DNA from: Yoonia rosea
GTDB lineage: Bacteria; Pseudomonadota; Alphaproteobacteria; Rhodobacterales; Rhodobacteraceae
Direction: 5' to 3'
NCBI RefSeq assembly: GCF_900156505.1
Contig: NZ_FTPR01000001.1
Span: 1,178,001 to 1,242,000 of the forward strand
Length of the DNA: 64,000 nucleotides
Shown here: positions 1 to 9,347 of the stretch, one piece after another
Position numbering within the stretch: the first letter of the stretch is position 1
How the letters are laid out: the number at the start of each line of letters is the position of its first letter
Notes under the pieces: model-generated
Database searches by the model: none
The model's input: the letters and a program-made list of their open reading frames with translations, nothing else
Told to the model about the DNA's origin: nothing
Program-made: the position numbers and the translations under genes

Positions 1-539
1 CGCGATGTGTCACGGTCGGTGGCCGTATCCCCCACCAGAAGCGAGCGCGCAGGATCGCCGCCCGCACGGCGCACGGCCTCGAAATGATGTGCAGGGTCGG
101 GTTTGCGTACAGGCAGCGTATCGGCCCCGATCAGTGAGCCGAATGCATCACGCACCCCGAGACTGCGCATCAGCGTTTCGGCCAACCCTTCGGGTTTGTT
201 CGTCGCGATCCCAACAGCATAATCGGCAGAGAGAAGGCGTTCGACCGCATCCATCGCACCGGGGTAAAGCACGGTGTGGGTATCAATCGCTTGCGCATAG
301 GCGGCCAGCAACACGGGATATTGCGCATCCACCTCGGCCTGCCCGAACCCTTCAACGCGCGAAAAGCCCAACGTCAGCATGGCCCGCCCGCCGCGCAGTG
401 CTGTGGCGGCATCGGTCGCATGATCCAGCAGATCGCCCAAACCCAGCCCGCGAAAGCAGCTATTGGCAGCGGCAATCAGATCGCCGCTGGTATCTGCCAG
501 CGTGCCGTCAAGATCAAAGATTACAGTGCGTTTTGTCAT
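1..539 (-). CDS. gph: Phosphoglycolate phosphatase, HAD family (partial, 3' end outside window)
   Basis: HAD-superfamily phosphatase, most likely the enzyme that converts 2-phosphoglycolate to glycolate. The ATG at 539 leads into the nucleophile motif FDLDGTL at residues 8-14 (Asp9, Asp11). Further on are motif II in GIATNKPEG, the lysine motif in RKPDPAHH and the acidic motif LVGDTATDRD just before the window edge. The stretch between the nucleophile and motif II fits a helical cap. 179 codons are visible; the final few dozen residues lie outside. It is divergent from glmU, with 120 bp between the two start codons. Choosing Gph over another HAD phosphatase rests on family knowledge, not on a unique motif. 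Confidence 0.8.
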   Translation of the reverse strand, partial: MTKRTVIFDLDGTLADTSGDLIAAANSCFRGLGLGDLLDHATDAATALRGGRAMLTLGFSRVEGFGQAEVDAQYPVLLAAYAQAIDTHTVLYPGAMDAVERLLSADYAVGIATNKPEGLAETLMRSLGVRDAFGSLIGADTLPVRKPDPAHHFEAVRRAGGDPARSLLVGDTATDRDTS

Positions 540-659
540 CAGCTTTCCCTTTGTTGCCATTCACTCTGTAACGCCCTGTAAACTGATGTGAACCCCCTTC
601 CCCTTGTGATACTGAAAAAGGGCAGTAGAAGGCAGTGAACAACAAGGTTCGAGGCAGCA

Positions 660-2003
660 ATGGCAACCGCATTGATCATCTTAGCCGCAGGTATGGGCAC
701 GCGCATGAATTCCGACCTGCCCAAGGTCCTGCATGAAATCGCAGGCGCGCCGATGTTGGTGCACGCCATGAAAGCGGGTGCTGCACTTGAGCCTGCTCAA
801 ACGGTTGTCGTGGCAGGGCACGGTGCCGAGCGGGTCACAAAAGCGGCCAAGGCCTATGATCCCGACGTCACGGTCGCGATCCAGTCCGAGCAACTGGGCA
901 CCGCCCATGCGGTCGGTCAGGCGCGCGCGGCATTGGCTGGCTTTGATGGCGACGCGCTGGTGCTTTATGGTGATACGCCGTTCATTCGGCCTGAAACGCT
1001 CGCTGCAATGAGCGCGGCACGATTGACCCATGACATCGTCGTTCTGGGCTTTGAAGCAGCCGATCCGGGCCGATACGGGCGGTTGATCCTGAAGGATGAT
1101 CAACTTGATCAGATCGTCGAATTCAAAGATGCATCTCATAAGGAACGCGCCGTAACACTCTGTAATAGCGGTGTAATTTCAGCAGATAGCGCTTTGCTTT
1201 TTGATCTTATCGATGCCGTCGGAAACGACAATGCCGCCGAAGAATACTATCTAACCGATATCATCGGGATAGCGCGCGCGCGTGGATTGTCCGCCACGGT
1301 CGTGACCTGCGATGAGGCGGAAACGCTTGGCATCAATTCCCGCGCCGAACTTGCGCGTGCCGAGGCGCTTTACCAGCAAAATGCGCGCAGCATGGCCCAA
1401 GATGACGGCGTGACACTCACCGCGCCCGAAACAGTCTTTTTTGCCCATGATACCGTCATAGGCCGCGATACAGTGATCGAACCTCATGTGGTTTTCGGCC
1501 CCGGTGTAAGTGTCGAATCCGGCGCAACCATCCGCGCCTTTAGCCATCTGGAGGGTTGCCATGTCGCACGCGGCGGGGTCGTCGGCCCCTATGCGCGGCT
1601 GCGCCCCGGCGCGGAACTGGCCGAGGACGTCAAGATTGGCAATTTCGTGGAAATCAAGAACGCGCAGATTGCCGAGGGTGCGAAGGTCAACCACCTGTCC
1701 TATATCGGCGATGCCACAATCGGCGCGCGCAGCAATATCGGCGCGGGCACGATCACCTGCAATTATGACGGCGTGTTCAAACACCACACGACAATCGGGC
1801 AGGATACGTTTATCGGATCGAACACCATGCTTGTGGCCCCTGTCACCGTCGGCGATGCAGCCATGACCGGCAGCGGGTCCGTGGTGACCAAGGACGTGCC
1901 CGCCGGTGCCTTGGCTGTTGGTCGCGCGCGACAGGAAAACAAAGCGGGCTTTGCCATACGCCTGTTCGAAAAACTCAAAGCACGCAAAGCAAAAGGGTCT
2001 TAA
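660..2003 (+). CDS. glmU: Bifunctional UDP-N-acetylglucosamine pyrophosphorylase / glucosamine-1-phosphate N-acetyltransferase
   Basis: Makes UDP-GlcNAc for peptidoglycan and lipid A in two cytoplasmic steps: acetylation of glucosamine-1-phosphate, then uridylylation. The N-terminal nucleotidyltransferase carries LAAGMGTRM at residues 8-16 followed by the conserved PKVL (Lys22). The C-terminal half, from about residue 250, is a left-handed beta-helix of hexapeptide repeats with the acetyltransferase motif NHLSYIGDA (catalytic-type His345). At 447 aa it is typical of the family. The next gene, glmS, supplies glucosamine-6-phosphate to the same pathway and starts 2 bp after the stop, so the pair is probably co-transcribed. 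A gagg Shine-Dalgarno lies a few bases before the ATG. Confidence 0.97.
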   Translation: MATALIILAAGMGTRMNSDLPKVLHEIAGAPMLVHAMKAGAALEPAQTVVVAGHGAERVTKAAKAYDPDVTVAIQSEQLGTAHAVGQARAALAGFDGDALVLYGDTPFIRPETLAAMSAARLTHDIVVLGFEAADPGRYGRLILKDDQLDQIVEFKDASHKERAVTLCNSGVISADSALLFDLIDAVGNDNAAEEYYLTDIIGIARARGLSATVVTCDEAETLGINSRAELARAEALYQQNARSMAQDDGVTLTAPETVFFAHDTVIGRDTVIEPHVVFGPGVSVESGATIRAFSHLEGCHVARGGVVGPYARLRPGAELAEDVKIGNFVEIKNAQIAEGAKVNHLSYIGDATIGARSNIGAGTITCNYDGVFKHHTTIGQDTFIGSNTMLVAPVTVGDAAMTGSGSVVTKDVPAGALAVGRARQENKAGFAIRLFEKLKARKAKGS

Positions 2004-2005
2004 CC

Positions 2006-3829
2006 ATGTGTGGTATCATTGGCGTATTGGGCGATCACGAAGCCGCCCCCCTTTTGGTCGAGGCGCTGAAACGGCTGGAATATCGCGGCTATGACAGCGC
2101 GGGTATTGCCACCATCAACGATGGCGTGCTGGACCGGCGGCGTGCGGTGGGCAAGCTGGTGAATCTCTCTGACCTTCTGGTTCATGAACCCCTGGCGGGT
2201 AAATCGGGCATCGGTCACACCCGCTGGGCCACCCATGGCGCGCCCAATGTCGTGAACGCCCACCCCCACTGCGCCGGTGGCGTGGCCGTTGTGCACAACG
2301 GGATCATTGAAAACTTCCGCGAATTGCGGGCATTTTTGGCCGAACAGGGCGTGGGCTTTGCCACCGACACAGACACGGAAACAGTTGCCTTGCTGGCAGA
2401 TCATTTCCGCAACCAAGGGCTGTCGCCCCGCGATGCAGCGGAACAGACAATTGCGCGGCTTGAAGGGGCTTATGCGCTTTGTTTCCTCTTTGACGGCGAG
2501 GACGACTTGCTGATCGCGGCGCGCAAAGGCTCCCCCCTCGCCATTGGTTATGGCACGGGCGAGATGTTCGTGGGCTCTGATGCAATTGCATTGGCCCCGA
2601 TGACCGACCGGATCAGCTATCTCGAAGAAGGCGACTGGGCCGTGATCACACGCGACACCGTCGAAATCCGCGACGCAAACGGCACCATCGCCAATCGCGC
2701 GATCAAGACGATCCAGATTGACAGTGCCATGGTCGACAAGGCCGGTTTCAAACACTTTATGGCCAAAGAGATCGCAGAACAGCCTGTCGTGTTGCAAGGC
2801 GCGCTGTCGCATTACATCAACGCCGAAGCCACCGCTGTCACCATGCCCGACCCCGAGATTGATTTTGCGCAGGTCGAGCGGATGACGATGGTGGCCTGTG
2901 GCACTGCCTTTTATGCCTGCCTCGTTGCAAAATACTGGTTCGAACAGATCGCGGGCATCCCTGTCGAAGTCGATGTCGCCTCTGAATTCCGCTACCGCGA
3001 ACCGCCGGTGACCAAAGGCACAGTCGCCCTTTTCATCAGTCAATCCGGTGAGACCGCCGATACGCTGGCCGCACTGCGTTACATGCAGGGCAAAGCGGAC
3101 AAGATCATGTCGGTCGTGAACGTCCCCGAAAGCTCGATCGCGCGCGAAAGCGATATGCCATTGCCCATTCTTGCGGGCACAGAAATCGGCGTTGCCTCCA
3201 CCAAGGCGTTTACCTGCCAGCTGACGACATTGGCCATCCTCGCCCTGCGCGCCGCCCAGATGCGCGGCAGGATCAATGATGCGGAACTGGCCGAAAAGCT
3301 GGCCGCCTTGCGCAGCCTGCCCGGGCTTTTGAACCTCGCACTCGGGATCGAGGACAAGACCAAGTCGATCTCGCGCAAGCTGGCCGAGGCGCGCGATATC
3401 CTGTTTCTGGGGCGTGGCGCGATGTATCCCCTCGCACTGGAAGGCGCGCTTAAACTAAAAGAAATCAGCTATATACATGCCGAAGCTTATGCGTCTGGCG
3501 AACTCAAACACGGCCCCATCGCCCTGGTCGACAAACACGTCCCGATCATCGTGATGGCCCCGCGCGACAGTCTCTTTGATAAGACCGTGTCGAACATGCA
3601 AGAGGTCATGGCACGTGGCGGCAAGGTGCTCTTGATCACCGATCAAAAAGGCGCGACCGAGGCGAGCACCGGTGTCTGGGAGACAATCATCATGCCCGAA
3701 GTCGATCCGTTTCTCGCGCCAATCCTCTATGCCGTGCCCGCGCAACTCTTGGCCTATCACACAGCGGTTGCCAAAGGCACCGATGTCGATCAACCCCGCA
3801 ACCTTGCAAAGTCAGTGACTGTCGAATGA
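2006..3829 (+). CDS. glmS: Glutamine--fructose-6-phosphate aminotransferase (isomerizing)
   Basis: Converts fructose-6-phosphate and glutamine to glucosamine-6-phosphate, the committed step toward UDP-GlcNAc. The protein begins MCGIIGV, so Cys2 becomes the N-terminal glutaminase nucleophile after Met removal. YRGYDSAGI follows in the Ntn domain. Two SIS sugar-isomerase domains follow (VACGTAFYA near residue 295; SQSGETADT near 345), with KLKEISYIHAEAYASGELKHG in the second half and the conserved C-terminal tail LAKSVTVE. 607 aa is full length. It sits 2 bp behind glmU, and its stop overlaps the next start by 4 bp. I see no glmS-ribozyme-like leader, which is expected because that element belongs to Gram-positives. 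Confidence 0.98.
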   Translation: MCGIIGVLGDHEAAPLLVEALKRLEYRGYDSAGIATINDGVLDRRRAVGKLVNLSDLLVHEPLAGKSGIGHTRWATHGAPNVVNAHPHCAGGVAVVHNGIIENFRELRAFLAEQGVGFATDTDTETVALLADHFRNQGLSPRDAAEQTIARLEGAYALCFLFDGEDDLLIAARKGSPLAIGYGTGEMFVGSDAIALAPMTDRISYLEEGDWAVITRDTVEIRDANGTIANRAIKTIQIDSAMVDKAGFKHFMAKEIAEQPVVLQGALSHYINAEATAVTMPDPEIDFAQVERMTMVACGTAFYACLVAKYWFEQIAGIPVEVDVASEFRYREPPVTKGTVALFISQSGETADTLAALRYMQGKADKIMSVVNVPESSIARESDMPLPILAGTEIGVASTKAFTCQLTTLAILALRAAQMRGRINDAELAEKLAALRSLPGLLNLALGIEDKTKSISRKLAEARDILFLGRGAMYPLALEGALKLKEISYIHAEAYASGELKHGPIALVDKHVPIIVMAPRDSLFDKTVSNMQEVMARGGKVLLITDQKGATEASTGVWETIIMPEVDPFLAPILYAVPAQLLAYHTAVAKGTDVDQPRNLAKSVTVE

Positions 3830-4512
3830 TGACGCCCAAAACTGCCATCGCCCAACTGCGCGCCCTTGGTGATCCGGCAAAGGCCGCCGAGATGCACCGC
3901 TATCACAAAGTCGACCGCCCCTATCTGGGCATCGCCAATCCGGTGATTGACGAACACGTCAAAGACTGGCGCGCCGGGCTTGAGCTTGAAGAACGCCTCG
4001 CGCTCGCCAAGGGTCTGTGGAAAGGCAACACCCATGAAGGGCGCATTGCGGCGGCGAAATTGCTGACACAGGCGCGCATCAGGCCAGATGATGCGGGCGC
4101 CTGGGCGCTCATTGCATCATGGGTGCCGGATTTTGACGCTTGGGCTGTCGCTGATCACGCCTGCATTGCAGGCCAGAAACGGCTGGTCGCAGACCCGTCC
4201 CGTCTGGATGAGGTCGCAACATGGACCACCTCTGAGCATATGTGGTCGCGCCGCGCGGCGCTGGTGATGACGCTACCATGGACCAAGCAGAACCACCCCA
4301 AGCCTGCCGATCTGGCGATCCGCGAGCGCGTGTTGGACTGGGCTGCAGGCTATGTGACAGACCATGACTGGTTCATTCAGAAAGCGATTGCATGGTGGTT
4401 ACGCGAATTGTCCAAACATGATCCTGCACGCGTTCGCGCCTTTCTGCAGGCGCATCAGGCAGATATGAAAGCCTTTGCCGTGAAAGAAGCCGGTCGCAAA
4501 CTGCCTGCGTAG
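3826..4512 (+). CDS. DNA alkylation repair protein, AlkD-like HEAT-repeat family
   Basis: 228 aa, all-helical and rich in Trp and Ala, matching the AlkC/AlkD-type HEAT-repeat glycosylases that remove N3- and N7-alkylpurines from DNA. Family features are an N-terminal ALGDPAKAAEMHRYHKVDRPYLG segment (shown in part), the central WTTSEHMWSRRAALV with paired Trp and Arg, and DHDWFIQKAIAWWLRELSK near the end, which gives the aspartate and aromatic residues typical of the lesion pocket. The ATGA overlap with glmS shows translational coupling, although the functions are unrelated. The start is fixed by the overlap. Enzyme activity is inferred from the family. Confidence 0.85.
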   Translation: MMTPKTAIAQLRALGDPAKAAEMHRYHKVDRPYLGIANPVIDEHVKDWRAGLELEERLALAKGLWKGNTHEGRIAAAKLLTQARIRPDDAGAWALIASWVPDFDAWAVADHACIAGQKRLVADPSRLDEVATWTTSEHMWSRRAALVMTLPWTKQNHPKPADLAIRERVLDWAAGYVTDHDWFIQKAIAWWLRELSKHDPARVRAFLQAHQADMKAFAVKEAGRKLPA

Positions 4513-4592
4513 GCAGTCCTGCCGCCTGATTTTCCATGTCCAATCAAACTTCCGCCGGAGGCATCCTGCCTCTTGCCGCACGTCCCGCCGGT

Positions 4593-5066
4593 TCAGGGGG
4601 CCGCAAACACCGTCAATTTAGGCAGGGACGTCAGTGGCGCTTCAATCAGGCGCATGGCCGCAAGGCTGATCTGGCTTCCTGATCCTGCAGCCCCGCCCGA
4701 AGGGCGCAACTCGATATTGATTGATTTATCCTGATACGTGACACGGCCTGGCGTCAGCGCCGTCACCAACGGCGTTTTCAACCAGATGCCCGGCTCGGCA
4801 GGTGATCCCAGCGTTGCGATTGTGCGGCCCAACGGCTGCGCGCCCGAAGGTGCAGCCGCGATGGCGGCGGCACGGTCCTCGGCGCTGGTAGTGTCGAATT
4901 GCGCGATTGTCACAGCATTTTGAGGTGGCGGCGGCGGGGGCGCGGGGTTCAATGTGGGCGCGGGTGCGGCGATGTCAGCATCCGGTGTAGTTCCAAAAAG
5001 CCCCTGAAAAGAAGGCGTGGAACAGCCGGCAAGGGCAATCACGGGGAGGGCAAGGATCAGTCTCAT
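4593..5066 (-). CDS. Small proline-rich lipoprotein of unknown function
   Basis: 157 aa. Residues 1-15 form a lipoprotein signal ending in the lipobox LAGC, so Cys15 should be lipidated and the protein anchored in the envelope. A low-complexity Ala/Pro linker with a run of seven prolines follows near residues 43-49. The rest is a compact domain of about 100 residues whose motif RVTYQDKSINIELRPSGG suggests a beta-rich fold. I do not recognise the domain. The gene is convergent with the AlkD-like gene and divergent from moaA (about 85 bp between starts). The signal peptide is clear; the function is unknown. Confidence 0.75.
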   Translation of the reverse strand: MRLILALPVIALAGCSTPSFQGLFGTTPDADIAAPAPTLNPAPPPPPPQNAVTIAQFDTTSAEDRAAAIAAAPSGAQPLGRTIATLGSPAEPGIWLKTPLVTALTPGRVTYQDKSINIELRPSGGAAGSGSQISLAAMRLIEAPLTSLPKLTVFAAP

Positions 5067-5152
5067 AGTGGCAGGCTATGCGCTAAAAATCCGAGGCACA
5101 AGCGCGGGCATGTGGCTTGCGCAAGGGATCGCCCGCGCGTAGGTTCGCTGAC

Positions 5153-6157
5153 ATGACACAGCCACTTATTGATCCTTTCGCCCGCGCCATCGAATACCTG
5201 CGTGTCTCGGTCACAGACCGCTGCGATTTCCGCTGCGTCTATTGCATGTCCGAGAACATGACCTTCCTGCCCAAGAAAGAACTTCTGACGCTGGAAGAGC
5301 TTGATCGCCTTTGCACGGCGTTTGTCCGCTTGGGGGTGCGCAAATTGCGCATCACGGGGGGCGAGCCCTTGGTGCGCCGCGAAATCATGACCTTTTTTCG
5401 CAGCATGTCGCGGCATCTGGACAGCGGTGCCCTGCATGAGCTGACGCTGACCACCAATGGCAGCCAGCTCGCACGGTTTGCCGATGATCTTTACGCCGCT
5501 GGCGTGCGGCGGGTGAATGTGTCGCTTGATACGCTGGATGAGACCAAGTTTGCCGATATCACCCGTTGGGGCCGCCTGCCCCAAGTCCTCAAAGGGATTG
5601 ATGCGGCGCAAAAGGCGGGGCTGCGGGTCAAGATCAATACGGTCGCCCTGAAAGGCTTTAACGAGGACGAGCTGGAGCAACTGACCGATTGGTGCGCGTC
5701 GCGCGACATGGACCTGACGTTTATCGAGGTCATGCCGATGGGCGATCTGGGCAATGAAGACCGCTTTGGCCAGTATTGGTCGCTCAAAGACCTGCGCGCG
5801 CGCCTTGCCGCACGCTCGGAGCTGACAGATTTGCCCGAAAAGACAGGCGGCCCCGCGCGATATGTGCGTGTTGAAAACACCGGTCAGAAGATCGGTTTTA
5901 TCACGCCACTCAGCCATAATTTCTGCGAAAGCTGTAACCGCGTGCGGATTACCTGCACCGGCGAGATTTACACCTGTCTGGGTCAGGAAGGGCATTCCGA
6001 TCTGCGCGCGCCGCTGCGTGCGTCAGAGGCCGATGTCGATCTGGAGAACGCAATCCGTGCCGCGATTGCGCTTAAGCCCAAGGGCCATGATTTTGACTAC
6101 TCACGCCAGCAAGTCGATGGGCAGGTCAGCCGGCATATGTCGCATACCGGCGGATAG
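5153..6157 (+). CDS. moaA: GTP 3',8-cyclase, molybdenum cofactor biosynthesis
   Basis: Radical-SAM enzyme that starts molybdopterin synthesis by cyclising GTP. With the ATG at 5153 the SAM cluster motif C-x3-C-x2-C is Cys24, Cys28 and Cys31 in [11 protein letters not shown]. The second, substrate-binding cluster is in [13 protein letters not shown] plus a later Cys. The protein ends in the catalytic Gly-Gly tail (SHTGG). 334 aa is normal. An upstream TTG at 5117 would add 12 residues before the usual start region, so I prefer 5153. No other moa gene is adjacent. A perfect inverted repeat begins 1 bp after the stop and probably serves as the end of transcription. Confidence 0.97.
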   Translation: MTQPLIDPFARAIEYLRVSVTDRCDFRCVYCMSENMTFLPKKELLTLEELDRLCTAFVRLGVRKLRITGGEPLVRREIMTFFRSMSRHLDSGALHELTLTTNGSQLARFADDLYAAGVRRVNVSLDTLDETKFADITRWGRLPQVLKGIDAAQKAGLRVKINTVALKGFNEDELEQLTDWCASRDMDLTFIEVMPMGDLGNEDRFGQYWSLKDLRARLAARSELTDLPEKTGGPARYVRVENTGQKIGFITPLSHNFCESCNRVRITCTGEIYTCLGQEGHSDLRAPLRASEADVDLENAIRAAIALKPKGHDFDYSRQQVDGQVSRHMSHTGG

Positions 6158-6183
6158 GTAAGGTGGATCTTGATCCACCTTAC
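6158..6183. repeat. 12-bp perfect inverted repeat, possible bidirectional terminator
   Basis: Arms GTAAGGTGGATC (6158-6169) and GATCCACCTTAC (6172-6183) are separated by 2 bp. The repeat lies exactly between moaA and the convergent methyltransferase gene and covers the latter's stop codon. Closely related palindromes occur at 16121-16136 and 16185-16208, so this is one copy of a small dispersed palindromic repeat that also acts in a terminator position. Confidence 0.7.
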
Positions 6184-6773
6184 GGTTTGCGCGCGATGAA
6201 ATCGATCAGCGCCGCTTGCCCGACGTGGGCACTGCCGGATCTTTGGTCGCGTTCATAAACGGCACAGCGCTCAATCGTCCAACCTTCAAAGGCCTCGCGC
6301 AAAAGCGCCTCGGTATACATGTTTTCGATAAACGGCGGCCCGCCGGTGCCACGGCCGATTTGTTCCGGCCGATAGCCATGGAGCAAAATCCGCCCGCCGC
6401 TGCGTAACGCAGACTGCATATTGCTGAACTGGCGCGCCCGAAACGCGGGATCTGCGAATTGAATAAAGATCGCCACGACCATGTCGTATTGCTCTGACCA
6501 GTTCCAAGCGTCCCAGTCGGATACACGGGCATCGACCGAAACATCCGCGTCCACCGCGAGTGTCCCAGCCCGCGCGATTGCTGTCGGGGACGGATCAAAG
6601 GCGGTCACGTTCATGCCGTGACGGGCAAGATGCACAGTGTTGCGCCCCTCCCCGTGCGCCACGCAGAGTGCGGATGCACCTTCGAGGACCACCCACGGAT
6701 TTTCAGCCAGAACCGCCGCTGGCGCGGTGCCGAAAAGATAGCCGTCGCTGCCGCTATAGCGCTCTTCCCACAT
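6180..6773 (-). CDS. Class I SAM-dependent methyltransferase
   Basis: 197 aa from the ATG at 6773. The start codon shares one base with the stop of the upstream amidohydrolase gene (TGATG), which indicates coupled translation and decides the start over an in-frame position at 6821. Near the N terminus it has MWEERYSGSDGYLFGTAP, then a glycine-containing SAM motif (CVAHGEGRNTVHLA) and the acidic post-motif TAFDPSPTAI, as in the tellurite-resistance TehB/UbiE-like group. The substrate cannot be read from the sequence. The pairing with an M20 peptidase looks positional rather than functional. Confidence 0.8.
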   Translation of the reverse strand: MWEERYSGSDGYLFGTAPAAVLAENPWVVLEGASALCVAHGEGRNTVHLARHGMNVTAFDPSPTAIARAGTLAVDADVSVDARVSDWDAWNWSEQYDMVVAIFIQFADPAFRARQFSNMQSALRSGGRILLHGYRPEQIGRGTGGPPFIENMYTEALLREAFEGWTIERCAVYERDQRSGSAHVGQAALIDFIARKP

Positions 6774-7936
6774 CAGGCTGCGGGCATGCGCTGTTCCACG
6801 ATTTCCGCCCACCATGAGCACCCTGCAGGTATGGCGTCATCGTTGAAGTTGTATTCAGGATGATGCACTGCGGCGGTATCCCCGTTGCCGACGAGAATAT
6901 ACGCACCAGGCCGTTCTTCGAGCATGAAGGCAAAATCCTCGCCGCCCATCACCAAGGGTGCATCGTCGCAAGCGCCCGAGACAGACTTCGCCACTTCGGC
7001 GGCGAATTCGGTTTGTTCCTCATGGTTCACCATGACCGGATAACCGCGGTAGTAGGTCACATCGGCCTTGGCGCCGAACGTGGCCGCAGTGCCTTCGGCA
7101 ATGGCCTTGAGCCGCTTTTCCGCAAGGTCGCGCATCGCGGTGGACATGGTGCGCACGGTCCCTTTCAACTGCACCCGCTGGGCGATGACGTTGAACGCCT
7201 TGGACGAGCTTTCAATCGCCGTGACAGAAACAACGATCTGATCCACAGGATCAGCGTTGCGGCTGACAATGGATTGCAGCGCTGTCACCACGTGGGCTGC
7301 AACAAGCGTGCTATCCACGGTCTCATGCGGCTTGGCCGCGTGACCGCCTTTGCCTTCGATGGTGATGTCAAACTGGTCGGTCGCGGCAAAAAACGCGCCC
7401 GGTCTGATCGCGAAGCTGCCCAAAGGAAGGCCCGGCCAGTTGTGCATGCCGTAAACCTCTTGCACGCCCCAGCGGTCCATCATGCCATCTTCGCACATCT
7501 CACGACCACCGCCGCCACCTTCTTCGGCGGGCTGGAAAATGACGACGACCGTCCCGTCAAAATTCCGCGTCTCGGACAGGTATTTCGCCGCCCCCAAGAG
7601 CATCGCCGTATGCCCGTCATGCCCGCAAGCATGCATCGCACCGTCTATCTTGGATTTATACGCAAGGCCGGTCTGTTCGTGGATCGGCAAAGCATCCATA
7701 TCGGCGCGCAAGCCAATGACTTTGCCCGAAGTATTGGATTTGCCCTTGATGACACCAACAACACCTGTACGCCCGATGCCTGTCACGATCTCATCGCAAC
7801 CGAACGCTTTGAGCTTTTCAGCGACGACAGCAGAGGTGCGGTGCGTCTCAAACAGGATTTCGGGATGTTCATGCAAATCACGCCGCCATGCGGTGATTTC
7901 AGGCAGCAGTTCGGCAAAGCGATTCTTTACAGGCAT
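6773..7936 (-). CDS. M20 family amidohydrolase (hippurate / N-acyl amino acid hydrolase type)
   Basis: 387 aa cytoplasmic metallohydrolase that cleaves N-acyl amino acids. Metal-binding and catalytic signatures are in order: LRADMDALPIHE, HACGHDGHTAMLLG, the general-base pair in PAEEGGGGGREM, and the C-terminal GGEDFAFML with HHPEYNFNDD. The dimerisation domain (GKGGHAAKPHETVD) lies in the middle. It precedes the methyltransferase with a 1-bp overlap and follows the ArgE-like gene at a gap of about 36 bp, forming a minus-strand group of two hydrolases. HipO, AmaA and IAA-amino acid hydrolases share these motifs, so the acyl group is uncertain. Confidence 0.9.
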   Translation of the reverse strand: MPVKNRFAELLPEITAWRRDLHEHPEILFETHRTSAVVAEKLKAFGCDEIVTGIGRTGVVGVIKGKSNTSGKVIGLRADMDALPIHEQTGLAYKSKIDGAMHACGHDGHTAMLLGAAKYLSETRNFDGTVVVIFQPAEEGGGGGREMCEDGMMDRWGVQEVYGMHNWPGLPLGSFAIRPGAFFAATDQFDITIEGKGGHAAKPHETVDSTLVAAHVVTALQSIVSRNADPVDQIVVSVTAIESSSKAFNVIAQRVQLKGTVRTMSTAMRDLAEKRLKAIAEGTAATFGAKADVTYYRGYPVMVNHEEQTEFAAEVAKSVSGACDDAPLVMGGEDFAFMLEERPGAYILVGNGDTAAVHHPEYNFNDDAIPAGCSWWAEIVEQRMPAA

Positions 7937-7972
7937 AACTCGGGCTCCGGTTGGGGTTTGGCTTAATGTGTC

Positions 7973-9133
7973 TCACTCGGCCAGCATGTCCACAAGGCGG
8001 CGCATAAATGCCTCACCCTGCTGAAACTGGTCAACGGTAATGTATTCGTTGGGCTGATGCGCCTGGGCGATATCGCCGGGGCCACAGATCACGGCCGAAT
8101 AGCCGCGTTCCTGAAATTGTCCGGCCTCTGTGCCGTAACTGACAACATTGCGGGCGTTCTCGCCGGTCAGTTTGCGGACAAGTGCTTCGGCCTTGCCCTC
8201 ATGCTCGGGCACAAGGCCCGGCACATGAAAGTGCTGTTCCGCAGTGATGCCCGCCTCTGGCCGGATCGCTTTCATCTCGGCCTCAAGCTCGGCAAGCTTG
8301 GCCTGAAAGCGCGCCTGCCATGCGGCGATATCTTCACCCGGCACGATACGGAAATCGAAACCGAAATGGCAGTCCTTGGCGGTGATGTTATGCGCCGTTC
8401 CACCGCTGATCGTCCCGACATGCAAAGTGGTGTAGGGCGGAAAGAAATCCGCCGCCAGATCGCTGGGGGTTTTGGCTGCATTTTCGGCGTTCACCTCGTT
8501 GGCCCAGTTGATCAGCTTGGCTGCCATCATGATCGCGCTGACGCCAGTGGGGGCAAGCGAGGAATGCACCTCGAACCCGCGGAAATGTACTTTGTAGCCA
8601 ATGCCGCCTTTATGACCGGTCACGACCTTCATCATCGACGGCTCACCCACCAGAACGGTATCGGCGCGCGGCAGGCCCATGCCCACCATATGGTCAATCA
8701 TCGGCGGCGCACCGGTACAACCGACTTCTTCATCATAGCTCAGCGCGATTTGCAGCGGGCGTTTGATCCCGCGTTCAAGCGCAAGGGGAACAGCCCAGAG
8801 CGCAAGCGCGTCAAAGCCCTTCATGTCGCATGTGCCCCGCCCGTAAAGCCGGCCCTCCCGCTCGGTCACCTTGAAGGGGTCAGTATCCCATGACTGCCCG
8901 TCGACAGGCACAACATCCGTATGACCGGAAAGCACCACGCCGCCGTCAATCTGCGGCCCCACATGCGCATAGAGGGATGCTTTGGTACCGTCTTCGTTTG
9001 GCACACGCATGGATTTCACACCAAAGCTTGCCAGATAGTCCTCAACAAACTCAATGAGATCAAGATTGCTGTCACGGCTGACTGTCGGAAACCCAACAAG
9101 GCGATCCATCAGTTCTCGGGCGGTCAGTGTCAT
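7973..9133 (-). CDS. argE: Acetylornithine deacetylase (ArgE-type, M20 family)
   Basis: 386 aa. Predicted to hydrolyse N-acetyl-L-ornithine to ornithine in arginine synthesis. The M20 signatures are LSGHTDVVPVDG (metal His, Asp), LYGRGTCDMKGFDA (bridging Asp), SYDEEVGCTGAPPMI (Glu pair) and the ArgE-type C terminus GTEAGQFQERGYSAVICGPG followed by QAHQPNEY. These separate it from the neighbouring HipO-like enzyme. The pair are adjacent M20 paralogues of different subfamilies. Some close homologues act on other N-acyl or formyl amino acids, so the exact substrate is an inference. The ATG at 9133 opens a 214-bp divergent spacer shared with the peptide ABC operon. Confidence 0.88.
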   Translation of the reverse strand: MTLTARELMDRLVGFPTVSRDSNLDLIEFVEDYLASFGVKSMRVPNEDGTKASLYAHVGPQIDGGVVLSGHTDVVPVDGQSWDTDPFKVTEREGRLYGRGTCDMKGFDALALWAVPLALERGIKRPLQIALSYDEEVGCTGAPPMIDHMVGMGLPRADTVLVGEPSMMKVVTGHKGGIGYKVHFRGFEVHSSLAPTGVSAIMMAAKLINWANEVNAENAAKTPSDLAADFFPPYTTLHVGTISGGTAHNITAKDCHFGFDFRIVPGEDIAAWQARFQAKLAELEAEMKAIRPEAGITAEQHFHVPGLVPEHEGKAEALVRKLTGENARNVVSYGTEAGQFQERGYSAVICGPGDIAQAHQPNEYITVDQFQQGEAFMRRLVDMLAE

Positions 9134-9347
9134 ATCGGTCCTTTCAAGATCAGCTACAATTCCTGCAGCTCATCGCGTGAAGTGCCTATATCAGAGGCAG
9201 GACTACCTTGGCCTGTCCAATCGGGGTCTGCAATTAGGTTATCGCTTGCGGAACCGAAATTTGATGATACCGTCTGGTGTTAACGCAACCAGCCACATCA
9301 GAATCTGGTGCAAATAATAAAGTAAAGAACCACCTGGGAGGTTCCAT
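9134..9347. promoter_or_regulatory. Divergent spacer between argE-like gene and peptide ABC operon
   Basis: 214 bp that must contain promoters for both directions. Just before the operon start, gggagg at 9336-9341 is a strong ribosome binding site for the ATG at 9348. The arms GAACC (9327-9331) and GGTTC (9340-9344) could pair around it and partly hide it. I see no obvious operator palindrome elsewhere in the spacer. Confidence 0.35.

Noticed and set aside
2000..3043. 347-codon minus-strand frame
   Set aside because: Antisense to glmS; shadow composition.
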